A stretch of DNA of 64,000 nt from Spisula solida (Eukaryota; Mollusca; Bivalvia; Venerida; Mactridae): contig OX365952.1 of the NCBI GenBank assembly GCA_947247005.1, positions 50,014,722-50,078,721 on the forward strand, in the 5' to 3' direction. Numbering within the stretch: position 1 is the first letter of the stretch; each line of letters begins with the position of its first letter. The notes below the pieces were generated by a model, which was not told the origin of the DNA, made no database searches, and saw only the letters and a list, made by a program, of their open reading frames with translations. Shown here piece after piece: positions 50,636-62,145 of the stretch. Made by a program: the position numbers and the translations under genes.

Positions 50636-52980
50636 TAGGAACACGGCTCAACACGATAACAATAAACAAAACAAACACCCGTCTCCACGTTATAGCGGTT
50701 GACTATTATATTGTACATGGATTTTGTTATAAATGCATCCGTTACTGAGAGTCTGGTAATCTAGTACACAGTAGCCAGACGAGTTTACCTAGCAATTTAG
50801 TACAATTGTATCAATAATGATTGAACTGTTTCATTGAACCGTTTGATTGTACCGTTTCAATGCACCGTTTTGTGAACACTTGGTGTATGTGTCATTCAAA
50901 CAATAGTTCACTTGCCACCATCGTAAAATGATATTTACTTTATCAAGGGAAGCAACACTTTTACAATATTTATCAAACTGTTAATTTCTGTATCTCGAGT
51001 TACTTCCCTTGCGTCTTTTATCTTGTATCATAGACTTCCAGTGAAGAAATACCGATTGACTGTACATGAAGTTAATGAACTACATGTAAACATAAAATAT
51101 TTTATAGAAGCTTCTAGCATGCCTTGATTATTGAGGCTGTATTCGAGTTGAATCTATCCGAACTACATTTGTCTGAATTCATTTGATTTAGTTTGTTTGC
51201 TGAAGCACGTTTTTCTCACAACTGTTTATTCCTCCAATAAGGCGAGTGTTAGAGGGCGATTGTTGTTGTCACGAATTCAGTCTATCTCTATTTGATGTGG
51301 AACCGAAAATCTCGACGTTTTTTAAAAAAAAGTTTTTTTAAAAAAACATTCATTTATAGTGGCTTCTTTGAAACAAACATTACTGGAACGAAATCAATAA
51401 AGACGGAATGTCACTAAATGTGACAGCGCACCTGACGTTAGTGAAAACTGATCGTCTTTAAAACATGTTAAATTATGTGTTGGTAACTTTTGTCTAATTT
51501 TAAATAACCGGTAATGCATTCAAATTGATAAATGCTTTAAAGGCATGATCTGAAAAAACAAGTTAATCATCTGAACAATGAGAATTTGGCAGAACATAAC
51601 AGGTGCAGGGAATGAGGCCGATACTTGGACAATTGAGACAATTACTTTGCTGCGTTGATTTTGACATATTTGAATAGAAAAAGTCACGGAATGTTTGGGG
51701 CACAGAGAACACTATAATGGATAAACACCCTGACACCATTATATAGATCGCTAAATGCATATAATAAAGCAAACCAATATTGTGAAAATTGGTTGAAGTG
51801 TAAAATATAAATTGGCCAAAATACTGTTTTGTAGCGTAAGTAATTCACTAACTGGTTCAGTAAATTAACCTACATTTTGAAATAGTGGCAGCCTTGTTCG
51901 AGCTCATTATTAAGTTATTTTAGGTATATTTAGATTACTTTTCTTTAAGGCTTTAAACTTGAGTTCCGCATAGAGAGTGGTTAAGACTACACATTTATCT
52001 AACCCATGCAGACACCAAGTCAAACCAGTCTTCAATTATCCTCACTCATAGAGTGACGAACAAAGGGGGCATGCCAGTAACTTGACCTAACAAATTTGTT
52101 TTTTTATTTTTGGTTGTTGTTAGTAAATAACGTAAAAAGAGTTCATCTTTGTTTAAATAAATAGCCTTAGTACGTACCCTTGAAAACCAAGCTGGGGAAT
52201 CAGAATGTTCTACAGAAAGGACTATTACTCTTAATATCGACATGTAAACATAGTTTCTACATCTCGATCGTCTATTTCCGAGGAAAGCTAAACATGATAA
52301 TTGAGAAACCCTCCGATATGTGTAATGCCGAAACTAGAGTATATAACCGTTTTTTTTATATTTTTTGTGAATATTGGGTTTGAAAAACACCGTTTGTTTG
52401 TTTGATGTTTTTATCATATCATCATTTCCTCATCAAACAATCAACAGCTAAACACGCGTCAGATTTTCCAGTTCGTTAAGCTATGATGATGTTATCTGTT
52501 AAAAAGAAAGATTTCAAAATGAGACGGCTCGTCTGGGTTTTACTATTATCTGGAACGGAAAGAGACCGTTCGTCTGGATTTTACCCTCTTCTTCAGGTAC
52601 AGTGCGTTAAGGAAACTTCAAGGAAACCTCCTATTTCATGAAATGAAAAAAGAACGAATTCCATATTATCAATTTAAATGTACATCTAGTCAAATTGAAA
52701 TACAACACGAGCTTGAATGCGATGCTTCGACTTTATTTAGGCTTTTTCAGGAATATCCTATCAATTTTACACTATTGTGAAAGAAACATAGTAACTTTAG
52801 TTAAGTGTCTCTCATTATTTTCTCAAAACACTATTTATCTATTCAAGTTTGTAAGTCAATGTTGTAGCACTATACGAAACCACTGATGTGAGTAAGTGTA
52901 ATGGTGATAAATCTTACATGACTATGTCTATACATGTTTAATGTTGTACAGAACATTACGCAAACTATACATCTCAGTGG
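50636..52980. other. unique right flank, no gene seen
   Basis: Sequence unrelated to the array begins near 50635. I see a degenerate 13-bp tandem repeat at 50820-50871 (attgaaccgttt type, four copies) and an A/T palindrome near 51318-51347. The open frames on either strand are short and show no domain or clear splice context. Confidence 0.5.
50820..50871. repeat. 13-bp degenerate tandem repeat, four copies
   Basis: Four successive 13-mers follow the pattern a-t-t-g-a/t-a-c-c/t-g-t-t-t-c/g; the last begins aatgc. It is a short satellite-like expansion with no other sign of function. Confidence 0.6.
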
Positions 52981-52983
52981 ACC

Positions 52984-53528
52984 TGTAGCCAAAAGTCACG
53001 TGGTATTGCTAAACTGAAAATACATTGTTTACAAAGATAACACGATCGAATGTTCAATGCTGTGATACTTTATGACATAAATGGTGTATATCGAGTTTGA
53101 CATTATCAGTGTAGCAATACCACGTGGTTTTTTACTACAGTTCCAAGTAGAAATTTGTAAACATTGGAACACAAATGTTGTCATAAATATTTTATTTCTT
53201 CATCGATTTCTATGAAATCTACGCCACGCTAAGGAGAACATTATTTGCTTTCCATGAAATATAAAATCTTTTTCAGCGGATGTGCCGTTTAGTCCATTAC
53301 CCTGTGAAACCGTGGAACGTGTAGGTTTCACAGGGTAATGGAAAAATCGGTAAAGCTGCTGGAAAAGATCTTATATTTCATGGAAAGCAAATAATTTTCC
53401 CCTTAGCGTGGCGTATATTTCATAGAAATCGATTAAGAAATAAAATACTTATGGCTATTTCATTTTCCAATGTTTACAAATTTCTTCTTGTAACTGTAGC
53501 CAAAAGTCACGTGGTATTGCTACACTGA
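52984..53528. mobile_element. nested foldback element with a large palindrome
   Basis: The motif gtagccaaaagtcacgtggt occurs as a direct copy near 52985, inverted near 53107-53137, and direct again near 53498. Between the second and third copies lies a palindrome of about 420 bp centred near 53318. Its innermost 18-bp stem, ccattaccctgtgaaacc (53294-53311) with ggtttcacagggtaatgg (53324-53341), surrounds a 12-base loop. The arms also share gaaatcgat, acgccacgctaag and ctttccatgaaatata with their complements. It has no coding frame. It fits a foldback transposon or MITE, possibly with a second partial copy at its left end. Confidence 0.75.
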
Positions 53529-55860
53529 TTATTGCAGTTTAGTTACTGTACAATTACCGTGTATGTCCAATGACACATTGCATTAAACATTTTTTATTCC
53601 ACCTTACATGCCAGAGTTGGCTGTTTATAACAAGCATATCTGTGTTAATAGTTAAAGGAGCGCCATACATAGTGCCTCTCTAAACACATACATTAAAGAC
53701 CTTCATTGATCAAAGATTCACAACCATCGTTTTCTCCAACTCCCAAGACGTTCTTCTTCAATTACAAAAATGGGTTGCGAAATGTTTTACCTTTGGGCGG
53801 GGTTGCATCCAATTTAAGACCGTTGGAAGCCTAATAAGCACAAGAGTGCATTGAACTATTACAGACTATGAGGTAAACATCAAAATTTCATTTATGATCC
53901 ATAAATTTGGAACTCACAATTGACGGATTCTGTAATTAGTTAATTGAAGACTGGTTGGTTAGAACATTAAAATGTAAGGCAATACACAATCCTTTAGAAG
54001 TACAAAGGCAGAGTAAATGATTTTATACTTCTGTTGCAGTTTGAATAATATGTAACGGAAACCTCGCCCCGAGAATAACTAGTTGCTCGTCAAAATGTCT
54101 CTATTTCATTAGGTAAAGGCTTTGATTCTATCAATTCCTGCAAAGTTCTATAACAAGGTTAGCTGTTTTATTTGAAAGAAATCTTATTAACTATTATACC
54201 ATACGCCCTGACACCCGTCGAGCGCCAATCTAAGTGTACACCTTAAGCCTAGGTCCCGCTGAGAATGTTTTGTCTTGGCTATTTACTCCCGATTGAAAAT
54301 AATGAGCTATCAAGACGTCGGGAACAGGTTCCTCGTGGTCTAGGTGAAGCTTCTGTGAAGTCATATGACAGTTTGTGATATCGTAAGAAATTGTGATGAA
54401 TCGGGTGGTATCGGAAGAAATCGGGAGAACATCGCCGAAGTGGAATTCCTCAGTGGGATATACGCTGATTATCATGTAAAGATATTCTATAATTATGTTT
54501 TATGTTGTGATTAAACGTGTGTTTCTGTTACGTAGTTTCATAGATTATCATTTTTCATTGTTTATTTCAATCTCAGTTTACTAATATAAAACCCAGGTAG
54601 AACCGTATCTAGTAGAGTCATTACCTATAAAATATGCAATATAATGATATATAAAACTAACGCTGGGGTGGAACAAATTGTATTGCTCTTCATTGTTCTT
54701 TTAATATAGATAGATATATTGTTATATAACTGTATGGATTAGATACCAACACATAAAACACACTTGTTTTACAACGTTATTATATAGAATCTAGTCCAAA
54801 CACTAGAAAACATTGTTTTCGCTTTGATAATTTTATACATGTACTATTATGTTAATATTTCGTTCAACGATACAAAGCAAACTCTTTGAATCTTATTAAG
54901 CATCCACTACAACATGGTTATGGAAATATTACACGGCTAGGTTGTGTAAATGGCAGAGGTTCAGTTCCGATGAATATTTCTTTGTGAGTATCATTTGCGA
55001 GGTAATTGCATCTCACATCAAAGTTAAACAGTAACAGTTTCTATAAAATAATAATTTGTTACTGAATTAGCACAGTATACATTATAATATATATATATAC
55101 TGTTGGGTCCATGATGTTCTTCATTGTCTTTTTGATTGTTTGTCAATACGTTATGTCGACTCTCAATATCTCGAAATATAGTTAGTCTTAGGCGGGAAAA
55201 GTTTATAAACTTTAGGAGACCATGCAGGTTGTAATACGTACCATGAAAGAAGTGAAAAAGTCATAACTTTAAAAATACGATGGGAGTTTAGCATTGTAGA
55301 AAACAGTGAAGTATAATAAATTATAGTTATCATATCATTAATCTTCATATACAACATGTTTTATCATTATAACCATTAACAACCTTAATATACTATTGAC
55401 AGGTTTTGATTTAACCTAACATCTGGATGATGATAGCTTTAACTATCTAACGTGATAAGCCATGTGTAACATGAATTTATAATAGGTGATTGAAATACAA
55501 ACGTGATAACCTATTTTGTAATTTTTTTTGTACAATTGGAGCAATGTGTAATAAATCAATAAACGGAAGTTTAAAAGATACACACTGACTACTTGTTGTG
55601 CAAATACAATTGTGTATTGCATTATGACAGTCTGGCTGTCTTCGGTTGTTGTTGGGTTCATTGATGCCATCGGGCGTGAAGGGTATACGTCATAAAGCAT
55701 AATTTATAAAAAATACTCGTATTTTAACCTTATCATTGACACCAATATCTGAACAAATAGTTGGAATCTTTCAACGGGTACCTATATTCAGGAAAGGTTT
55801 GGATATTCTTTAGTGAATACTAATATAGCTTAGGGTTTCCATAAGTTCTATGGTTGTTGC
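53529..55860. other. right flank, no firm gene
   Basis: This is A+T-rich DNA with a short TA run near 55088-55100. The only stretch that stands out is 54230-54475, listed separately. No other exon could be supported. Confidence 0.4.
54230..54475 (-). other. possible terminal exon or repeat copy
   Basis: The minus strand is open for about 81 codons and is richer in G+C than its surroundings. It reads as plausible protein (FHFGDVLPISSDTTRFITIS in the middle, SAGPRLKVYT at the end, then a stop). An acceptor-like ATCAG precedes the run, but it would need a phase-2 partner, while the exon at 56471-56692 ends in phase 0, so a direct join is not in frame. The repeated atcgg/atcggg words on the plus strand also suggest a dispersed repeat. 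No family is recognised. Confidence 0.25.
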
Positions 55861-55937
55861 CTCTGATTGGCTGGCTCTGATTGGCTGGCTCTGATTGGCT
55901 GGCTCTGATTGGCTGGCTCTGATTGGCTGGCTCTGAT
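55861..55937. repeat. 14-bp tandem repeat, 5.5 copies, each with a CCAAT box
   Basis: The unit ctctgattggctgg is repeated five times without change and then breaks off at ctctgat. Read on the minus strand, each copy holds CCAATCAG, the core of a CCAAT box. It lies about 530 bp beyond the donor of the minus-strand exon at 56471, so it would be intronic for that gene. The perfect identity of the copies points to recent slippage. Confidence 0.8.
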
Positions 55938-55989
55938 CCGATATTAGTATTGGTACTTAGGAACAAACACACTTTCACTTCACACCTGT

Positions 55990-56160
55990 CCTGCGTTCAA
56001 TTTAGAATTACGTGACGCACGTTTCGTACCTGGTACGTAACAGGTGCGTAACAGGTACGAAATAGGAACGAAACGGGTACGTAACAAGTATAAAACAGAT
56101 ACGTAACAGGTGCCTAACAGGTACGAAACGTGCATTACGTAATTCTTCGTTGAACGCAGG
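55990..56160. mobile_element. 171-bp MITE-like element with internal 11-mers
   Basis: The left arm starts cctgcgttcaa and runs about 41 bp to cacgtttcgtacc; the right arm (56120-56160) is its complement with about five mismatches. The interior is made of roughly nine copies of an 11-base word of the type ggtacgtaaca / ggtacgaaac. No target duplication is clear. It lies in the predicted intron of the exon at 56471-56692. Confidence 0.65.
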
Positions 56161-56470
56161 GATGGATAACCATGTGTGGCGTAAACATTGGGACGATTGG
56201 TTGAGCTCAAACAGCCAATAATTACATTTTGTAGCATATCACACAATTAAAAGTAGTTACAAATTTCAATAAATATGTATCAAATTATTGTCCTGTAGGC
56301 TACTTATAAATGCATTTCAGTTTACTAGATCTACATTTTTTGTATCCTGAATGCATTATGATTATCAAAGCAATCACCAGTTATGGCATAACCGCTTCTC
56401 GTTAAGTTCTAAACGTAAGTTCATAACTACATGAACAACCCGTATGGAATAACATATCTATTATACTGAC

Positions 56471-56692
56471 CATAACGTCCATCTTCCATCGTAGGTTCTG
56501 TCTCTGTCTACGTAACACGTACATCTTCTCCCGTCTAGTGACACGGAGACGTTCAGGTGGTATCACTCTATTATCCATGGTATGAACACTGTGTCTCTTA
56601 ATTGAACATACATTCACCACAAACACAACTATCAGTAATAGCATAATACATGTACATGACGACGACGATGATGATTTCCTGAAAGTCGTCAT
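56471..56692 (-). CDS. first coding exon, diverged single relative of the array exons
   Basis: From the ATG (A at -3) to a GTCAGT donor this exon has exactly 222 nt, 74 codons and phase 0, the same as the four array exons, and the same strand. Residues 2-15 are a Ser/Cys-rich tail, 16-29 a strong hydrophobic segment (IMLLLIVVFVVNVC), and the rest a basic stem. An ungapped alignment to the array protein matches T52, E55, Y58, R61, R62, R68 and D72, with K/R at 53, F/W at 69 and I/V at 73. The open frame continues upstream of the ATG for over 100 codons to a good acceptor (tgtgtttcag, exon start about 57020). That upstream part has several Cys and may be either 5' UTR or coding. Function is not recognised. 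Confidence 0.65.
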
Positions 56693-57020
56693 TGTTTTAT
56701 TATAACAACCACATGAGCCACGTGACGTATAAAATATCAAATTCACTTTAATAAAAAAACGTCCCGAACTGTCTAACTTGCGTCCTTGGTAACGACCTAC
56801 GTAAAATATTCCTGCCTTTACATTAGTGTTACACAAAGAGCCAGTTTTTTTCACTTTGGTAGAATATTTATAACACTCAGATTTCACGAAACAAATTATT
56901 TCGAAATAATTTTTTGGGAAAAAATGTTTTAAGATAAGTCTTCTGTTTCTCGTGTTCCAAGTTCTCCTATCACATAATTTATCATATTTGATCTCTAGCC
57001 CTTCAAAATCCCCTAGTGAG
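56693..57020 (-). other. open upstream part of the same exon (5' UTR or extra coding)
   Basis: On the minus strand this stretch is open in the same frame as the 56471-56692 exon and begins right after a pyrimidine-rich acceptor (tactatttgtgtttcag). It reads as a Cys-containing segment (for example IICFVKSECYKY and SRGSCGCYN). If translated, the hydrophobic segment downstream would be an internal membrane helix rather than a signal peptide. The array exons have no such upstream frame, which favours a 5' UTR. Confidence 0.35.
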
Positions 57021-59880
57021 CTGAAACACAAATAGTAATAATATTAATGACTTTGTTTCATAGTTATATTGATATGTTGTAAATCACACAGATAACGTTA
57101 AACTACGTAACAAGCACACTTTAACACGATGTGATATTCAAAGTTTATTTAAAACATTCACGATCCAGTGTTTGTTTGTTATTTATTACAGACTACAGCA
57201 TGAATACAAAGTGATATATTTCTGCCTCATGAAGTGTTACGTTCTGGTAAGTTCAGTCTGAAATGTGCTATGTAAGTAAGTAAGTAAGTAAGTTAGTACA
57301 TTTTGTAAGTAATTAAATTGTTTATTATAGTGACGTGTGCATAAATATTTACAACAAACATTTACGATACACAAGTAAAGCGGCACCCGGCCCAATGGGC
57401 CTATAAGTCACCTTAACAATAGTAGATAATTTAAATCCGCTTAGTAAATTAAACAATACTTGTTAAGTATAGCAAAATTTGGTGTGATATCTGTATTCTG
57501 TGATTCTATGTTTCTGTGTCCCCTAATATCCACTGCCACATAGAATTATTTTACTGGCCTCTATGAAGGATCAATTTTTTGTGTCAGTTTGAAAATTCGA
57601 GCAAATACTTTAGGCTTTAAATCACATTTGGTGAATAAAAATTCCATACACGAAAGACCGGGGGTAGCGATTCAATTACAAATCGCGAAATCACAATGTT
57701 GCGAAATAATAAATTCGTGAAAAACTTGATATTAAAGTGAATTCATGCAGTGAAATTGTAAATTCGTAGAGTTAAATCATGAAATGTTGAAATAGAAGTG
57801 TGACCATCAGAAGGCAGTACATATCAGTTTGTAAAAACAGTAGAGCACAGACAATCCAAAATCACACATAACCAGCGACAGTGCCTAGCCACCATAGCAA
57901 GAGGCAGACATTGAAAGAACTATCCATATATCCGAGATATTTCAAGCGAGCCTATTTACACACTCCGCATTGAATGACATTCTGTGGACCTTGAATTTTG
58001 TGCATAATTAACCCTAAAGGGAGATAAGAATTAATGACAAACACACTGAAGTGAACACTTTAAAAAACATTGTTTTTATAATTATGTTTATTTACATCCT
58101 ACTGATCAAAAATACTTATTGCATGAACAATTAATGAATTGCCCATTTAATTAATGTAATTCTCATTCTAAGATCGTTAAAATGCAATTTAAATGCCATA
58201 AAACGCATGAGCGATTGGTATAATTAAAAGTTTTATTAAACATATTTTAAATAGTTTAAACAGTTACATGTATTCCTAATACATATTTTATAGCTGTATT
58301 TGTTTTTACTATTTTCACAACTAACATATTACACCGCGATACACCGTACATCGGATATTGCGAGTAAATTTGAGTATTGTCAGTTTTCGCGATATTTCAC
58401 AATGAGCGAGGGTAAGCATATTAACGATATCTTCCAAGTTACTGACTATTTCACATATCTCAGAAAAAAAACTCTTTAGAAATCGAAAATTAATATACCT
58501 TTTTATGAACTAATATGTTTACATTACATTTTATTTCTAAAAATACTCACATACCCAAATGCAGCACGAACTGATGTAAGCCGTGTTATATTTCCATCTG
58601 CATGTTTCTATCGATTAAATGAGAGTTTTATACCAGTTACATAGCAATACACGTGACTCGAAATAATTCTGTAAATTGACCTATGTTGAAACCAAATATT
58701 ATATATCTGGCACATATATATGTAATGCATTGCAAACAGGCGCTTGTTTTGAATGTTTTGATTGTGTTATTCTATTAAACTTAATTTAAACATGCATACA
58801 TGTGTCTGTATCATAGGCTATCAATAAAAACACCGCAAAGCAGAGCATACATTTATGGAATGTGTTGCTTTACAAATTAATTTAAACTTCATTTTGTACT
58901 TCGGTTTCTAATTTTAACTATTGATAATTCAGAGAAGTTTTTTCATAAAATATCAACAAAAAAAAGGTTCAAATATAATGAAATATTTTTTCAGAATTTG
59001 AAATTCAGAAACAGTGCTTTTCATTGAACATAATATAATTGTATATGAATACTTATTTCGTGATTTCAACACGACACAGTAATACTAGAAACTGTTTGCG
59101 ATAAATATACATGTTTCATAATTCATTTAAATAATCAACAACTAAAATTACGAACCTTAAACTTTAAAGTATACGATATTTTTCAATATATCATTATATC
59201 CATGTTTTTGAATGTTCCGTTAAAAAGACTAAAATCAACTGTGACGGTAATTTATCGTTGGTCTATGACAAGTTTTGAATTATCTGTCAAGCAAATTACT
59301 ATTTTGACATTCGATATGTGGAGAGGCTTTTATTGTTCACAAATTGCTGATCAAGTGTAAATAGACCTGATAGCATTATCCTTTATTTAAAGTTTTTAAA
59401 CCACAATTTACATGCACCTCGCTTTCTTAATAGAAAAGAAAACAATTTAATGAGAGAACCAAAAGTTCTTCACTCAGTATGCACCATGTGTGCAGACTAA
59501 CCGGATAGTTTTAAAATGACAAATACGGTACAACTACATGTCGCTGGTTTAGAAGAATAAGTATAAGTATAAAAGTTATTTTGAGAAAACAAGTAAAAGC
59601 TGACAGAAAACTCCTCTTTACTTTTTGAAAAACAAGCTTTTTCTATTACACTTTGGTCAACATGGTCATTTTTTATTTACATGAAAAAGGGTTCACAAGA
59701 TGCACATTGCGTTGCGGATCCCAACTATGTATGATTCTAAAAATATCCTTGCCCTTCTAAGTCAGTGATGTATATGCTATCTATGTATATATATGTTGTA
59801 TAGCTACAGATAATACAGACCCTGTGTTTTATTTAGATAATTTTCTAGCAGGCATCTCCTGAGAATACTTTTTTGTTTAT
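57021..59880. other. right flank, A+T-rich, no gene seen
   Basis: I see a short (AAGT)n run at about 57268-57292 and a compact G+C-rich island at about 57378-57415 (cggcacccggcccaatgggc) that looks like part of a dispersed repeat. There is a gcgaaa-rich patch at 57660-57780, and a weak resemblance to the end of the 22744 transposon at about 58345-58400. No exon could be supported. Confidence 0.4.
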
Positions 59881-59884
59881 GAAA

Positions 59885-60135
59885 GCATGCTATGGCACAC
59901 CGAATGGCCAAGTAGTATGAGAACTAAGGTTTTCACGTAGTAAGAAGTGTTTGACAATGAAATCCCTGGTTCTCACTTGGTTTTTATGGTTCATAGTTTA
60001 GATCATAGGTTGTTTGAGAACTAAGGTTCTTGTGCGCCAAATGGACAAGGAATATGAGAACCTAGGTTTTCATTGTGTGAACTTATGTTCTCATCTGAGA
60101 ACCTAAGTTCTTATAATGCATGACCATAATGACGG
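59885..60135. repeat. cluster of gagaacctaaggttct-type motifs
   Basis: The word gagaac(c/t)(t)aaggtt(c/t)t appears four or five times (near 59919, 60018, 60055 and 60095). Two copies sit in a longer direct repeat of about 40 bp (gaatggccaagtagtatgag and aaatggacaaggaatatgag). The last copy is part of an inverted pair, gttctcatctgagaac. It ends beside ggcgcgcc. This is probably an internally repetitive MITE or a tandem relic. Confidence 0.5.
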
Positions 60136-62145
60136 CGCGCCGCCCTTTTGCAGTCTGTAACATCGACTATCAGGGCCAAATGAAATACTAGAATAGCTTA
60201 AATTCAAACCACGTAAATTGTTGATAATTATATTGTCTAGTTATTGGCCAGACTTACGTAAGGATAACAAATAGGTCTGTGTTAGGCATTCCTCACTCCT
60301 GAGAATTTTCTGAGTATCTAACCCGCATGCATTTTATTGATTTTATAATTTGTTCGCTCCGGATGAAATTTTGTAAAAAATTAAACGGCAGTTTAATATT
60401 AATTGATAACCACATGGTCAATATAAAACAGTCACGTAATAAACATACATACTGTAATGTTGCATGATACACGATATACATAACAATAAATCTAATTGAA
60501 GCGTGACTTCTCTATAACTTTTGCTAATTTATACAGGTAGTGCGAGTTCAGAGAACGGGTAATTTCGCAGGGTACATAAAGACAGTCTGTATAGGAAGCG
60601 AGTCCGTAACATGCGTTCACATGGTTTAATCAATGAAAGCACATTCGCAATTAGTTAGGGGGGAGAAATGAAACGCATGTGTGAAAGCCACACTCTTGAA
60701 ATTACATGCAATATGAAGAATTTGCCACACAACAAGTTGCGGTGTTCATATCGCTATCCAGACCAATGTACATGCAGTAGATAGTTGAATTGATTGTACA
60801 TGTACAAGATTGCGTAATTAGGCTGTAATTTTGTATGTGTGTGTGTGTCCTTCGTTTTGTAGTCTCCGTTATTACCGATAAACTGTCTATGAGACTCCAT
60901 TTCCCCAAATTCCTTTGTGTGTCATTCGAATAAAATTGGTAAATAAGGTTTTCATAATAATTCGCACGAATTTTTAATTGATTTCGTCAAAAATAAAACA
61001 CGCATATTCGCTATTTTTTAGGCAACCGATAACGCTCCAGCATGCAAAGGACCTCCACGTGTAGGTATCATCACAAACGTACAACTTGGTCATAATAAAA
61101 AAACTGAGGGTACTGCTGGGAGGCGATCTGGTTGCTGCTACTAAAGCTTTAACCGACTTTACACATTTAATGTTCGTTTTCTTACTGCCGATCTTGTCTT
61201 GAATGTCAAAATAGGCATATGTGACTATATAGGCATGTTGGGTATCTAAATAATTGTTAAAAGGTGCATATTAATTTATATGTAATACGTGTATTGAATG
61301 CGTATATCAAAAGAGCTTTAAAATAATACTGAGCGCCTATTTATCAAATTCTACAGTACCTTCTTGTAATCACTTCCCTCACAGCGTGAGACAGTCTATA
61401 GAAAGCGGCTAGCTAGTACATGATTGCATAACAGTACTTTGCAGACCGTATACGATTCATTGATAAAACCATCACTTGACCGTAGTCTGAAGTTTCTAAA
61501 AATAGCTTTACAGCCGGGACATTTGATGAACACGTCATTTTCGTATTATGAAACAAGTTCGGTATCGGCCGGTGTAGTGATGTTTTTGCAAAAATTTCGA
61601 TTTAACGAACAGTTTCACAGTAATTTTTGATCTTAGAGTAAACTAATGTTGCTGATTGGCTTAAATCAGTTAACACATTTGGAAAAACATATGTAGCAGT
61701 ATTGGGAATGTTGACAGTTTCTGGAACTACTTGAATGCGGATTCACATAGCAGCCTAAATGCGGTTAATTTTGTATTAAGAAATGGGCAATGGTAGTAAT
61801 GAGAGGCTTAAATGCCTCCCAAAAACAAGACTCGGCATTAGATCGACCTAAATACAATCATTGGTGTTCGTACTCCTTTCTCCATTTAGCTTTCGATACA
61901 CTGGTATTGCAGTGATTGTGGTTGAAAAGATTTGTCTCCCTTTAATAAGTAGAGTCCAAAGTCTGTTTGTTGAATGCATGTTAGCGCCTCGAGTTTAAAT
62001 CGTAAAACGTAGGGTCACTTACCATACGTGCATATCTTATTAAAACAGCATTATGGTTTAAAACGTAGCCAAAGAATAAAAATATGAACACATCAAGCGA
62101 CTCTCTTTGAGGGTGACAGAGTTCTCCAAATACATCGAAGTAGAA
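60136..62145. other. right flank, no gene seen
   Basis: This is A+T-rich DNA with a (GT)n run of about 12 bases near 60836-60848. Short open frames on both strands lack domains, splice context and repeated support. Confidence 0.4.

Noticed and set aside
55861..55937. possible CRISPR-like array
   Set aside because: The repeats are directly adjacent, with no spacers, in a eukaryotic sequence.
58345..58400. possible degenerate end of the TA-flanked MITE (accgtacatcggatattgcg)
   Set aside because: The resemblance is short and imperfect, and no matching opposite end was found.
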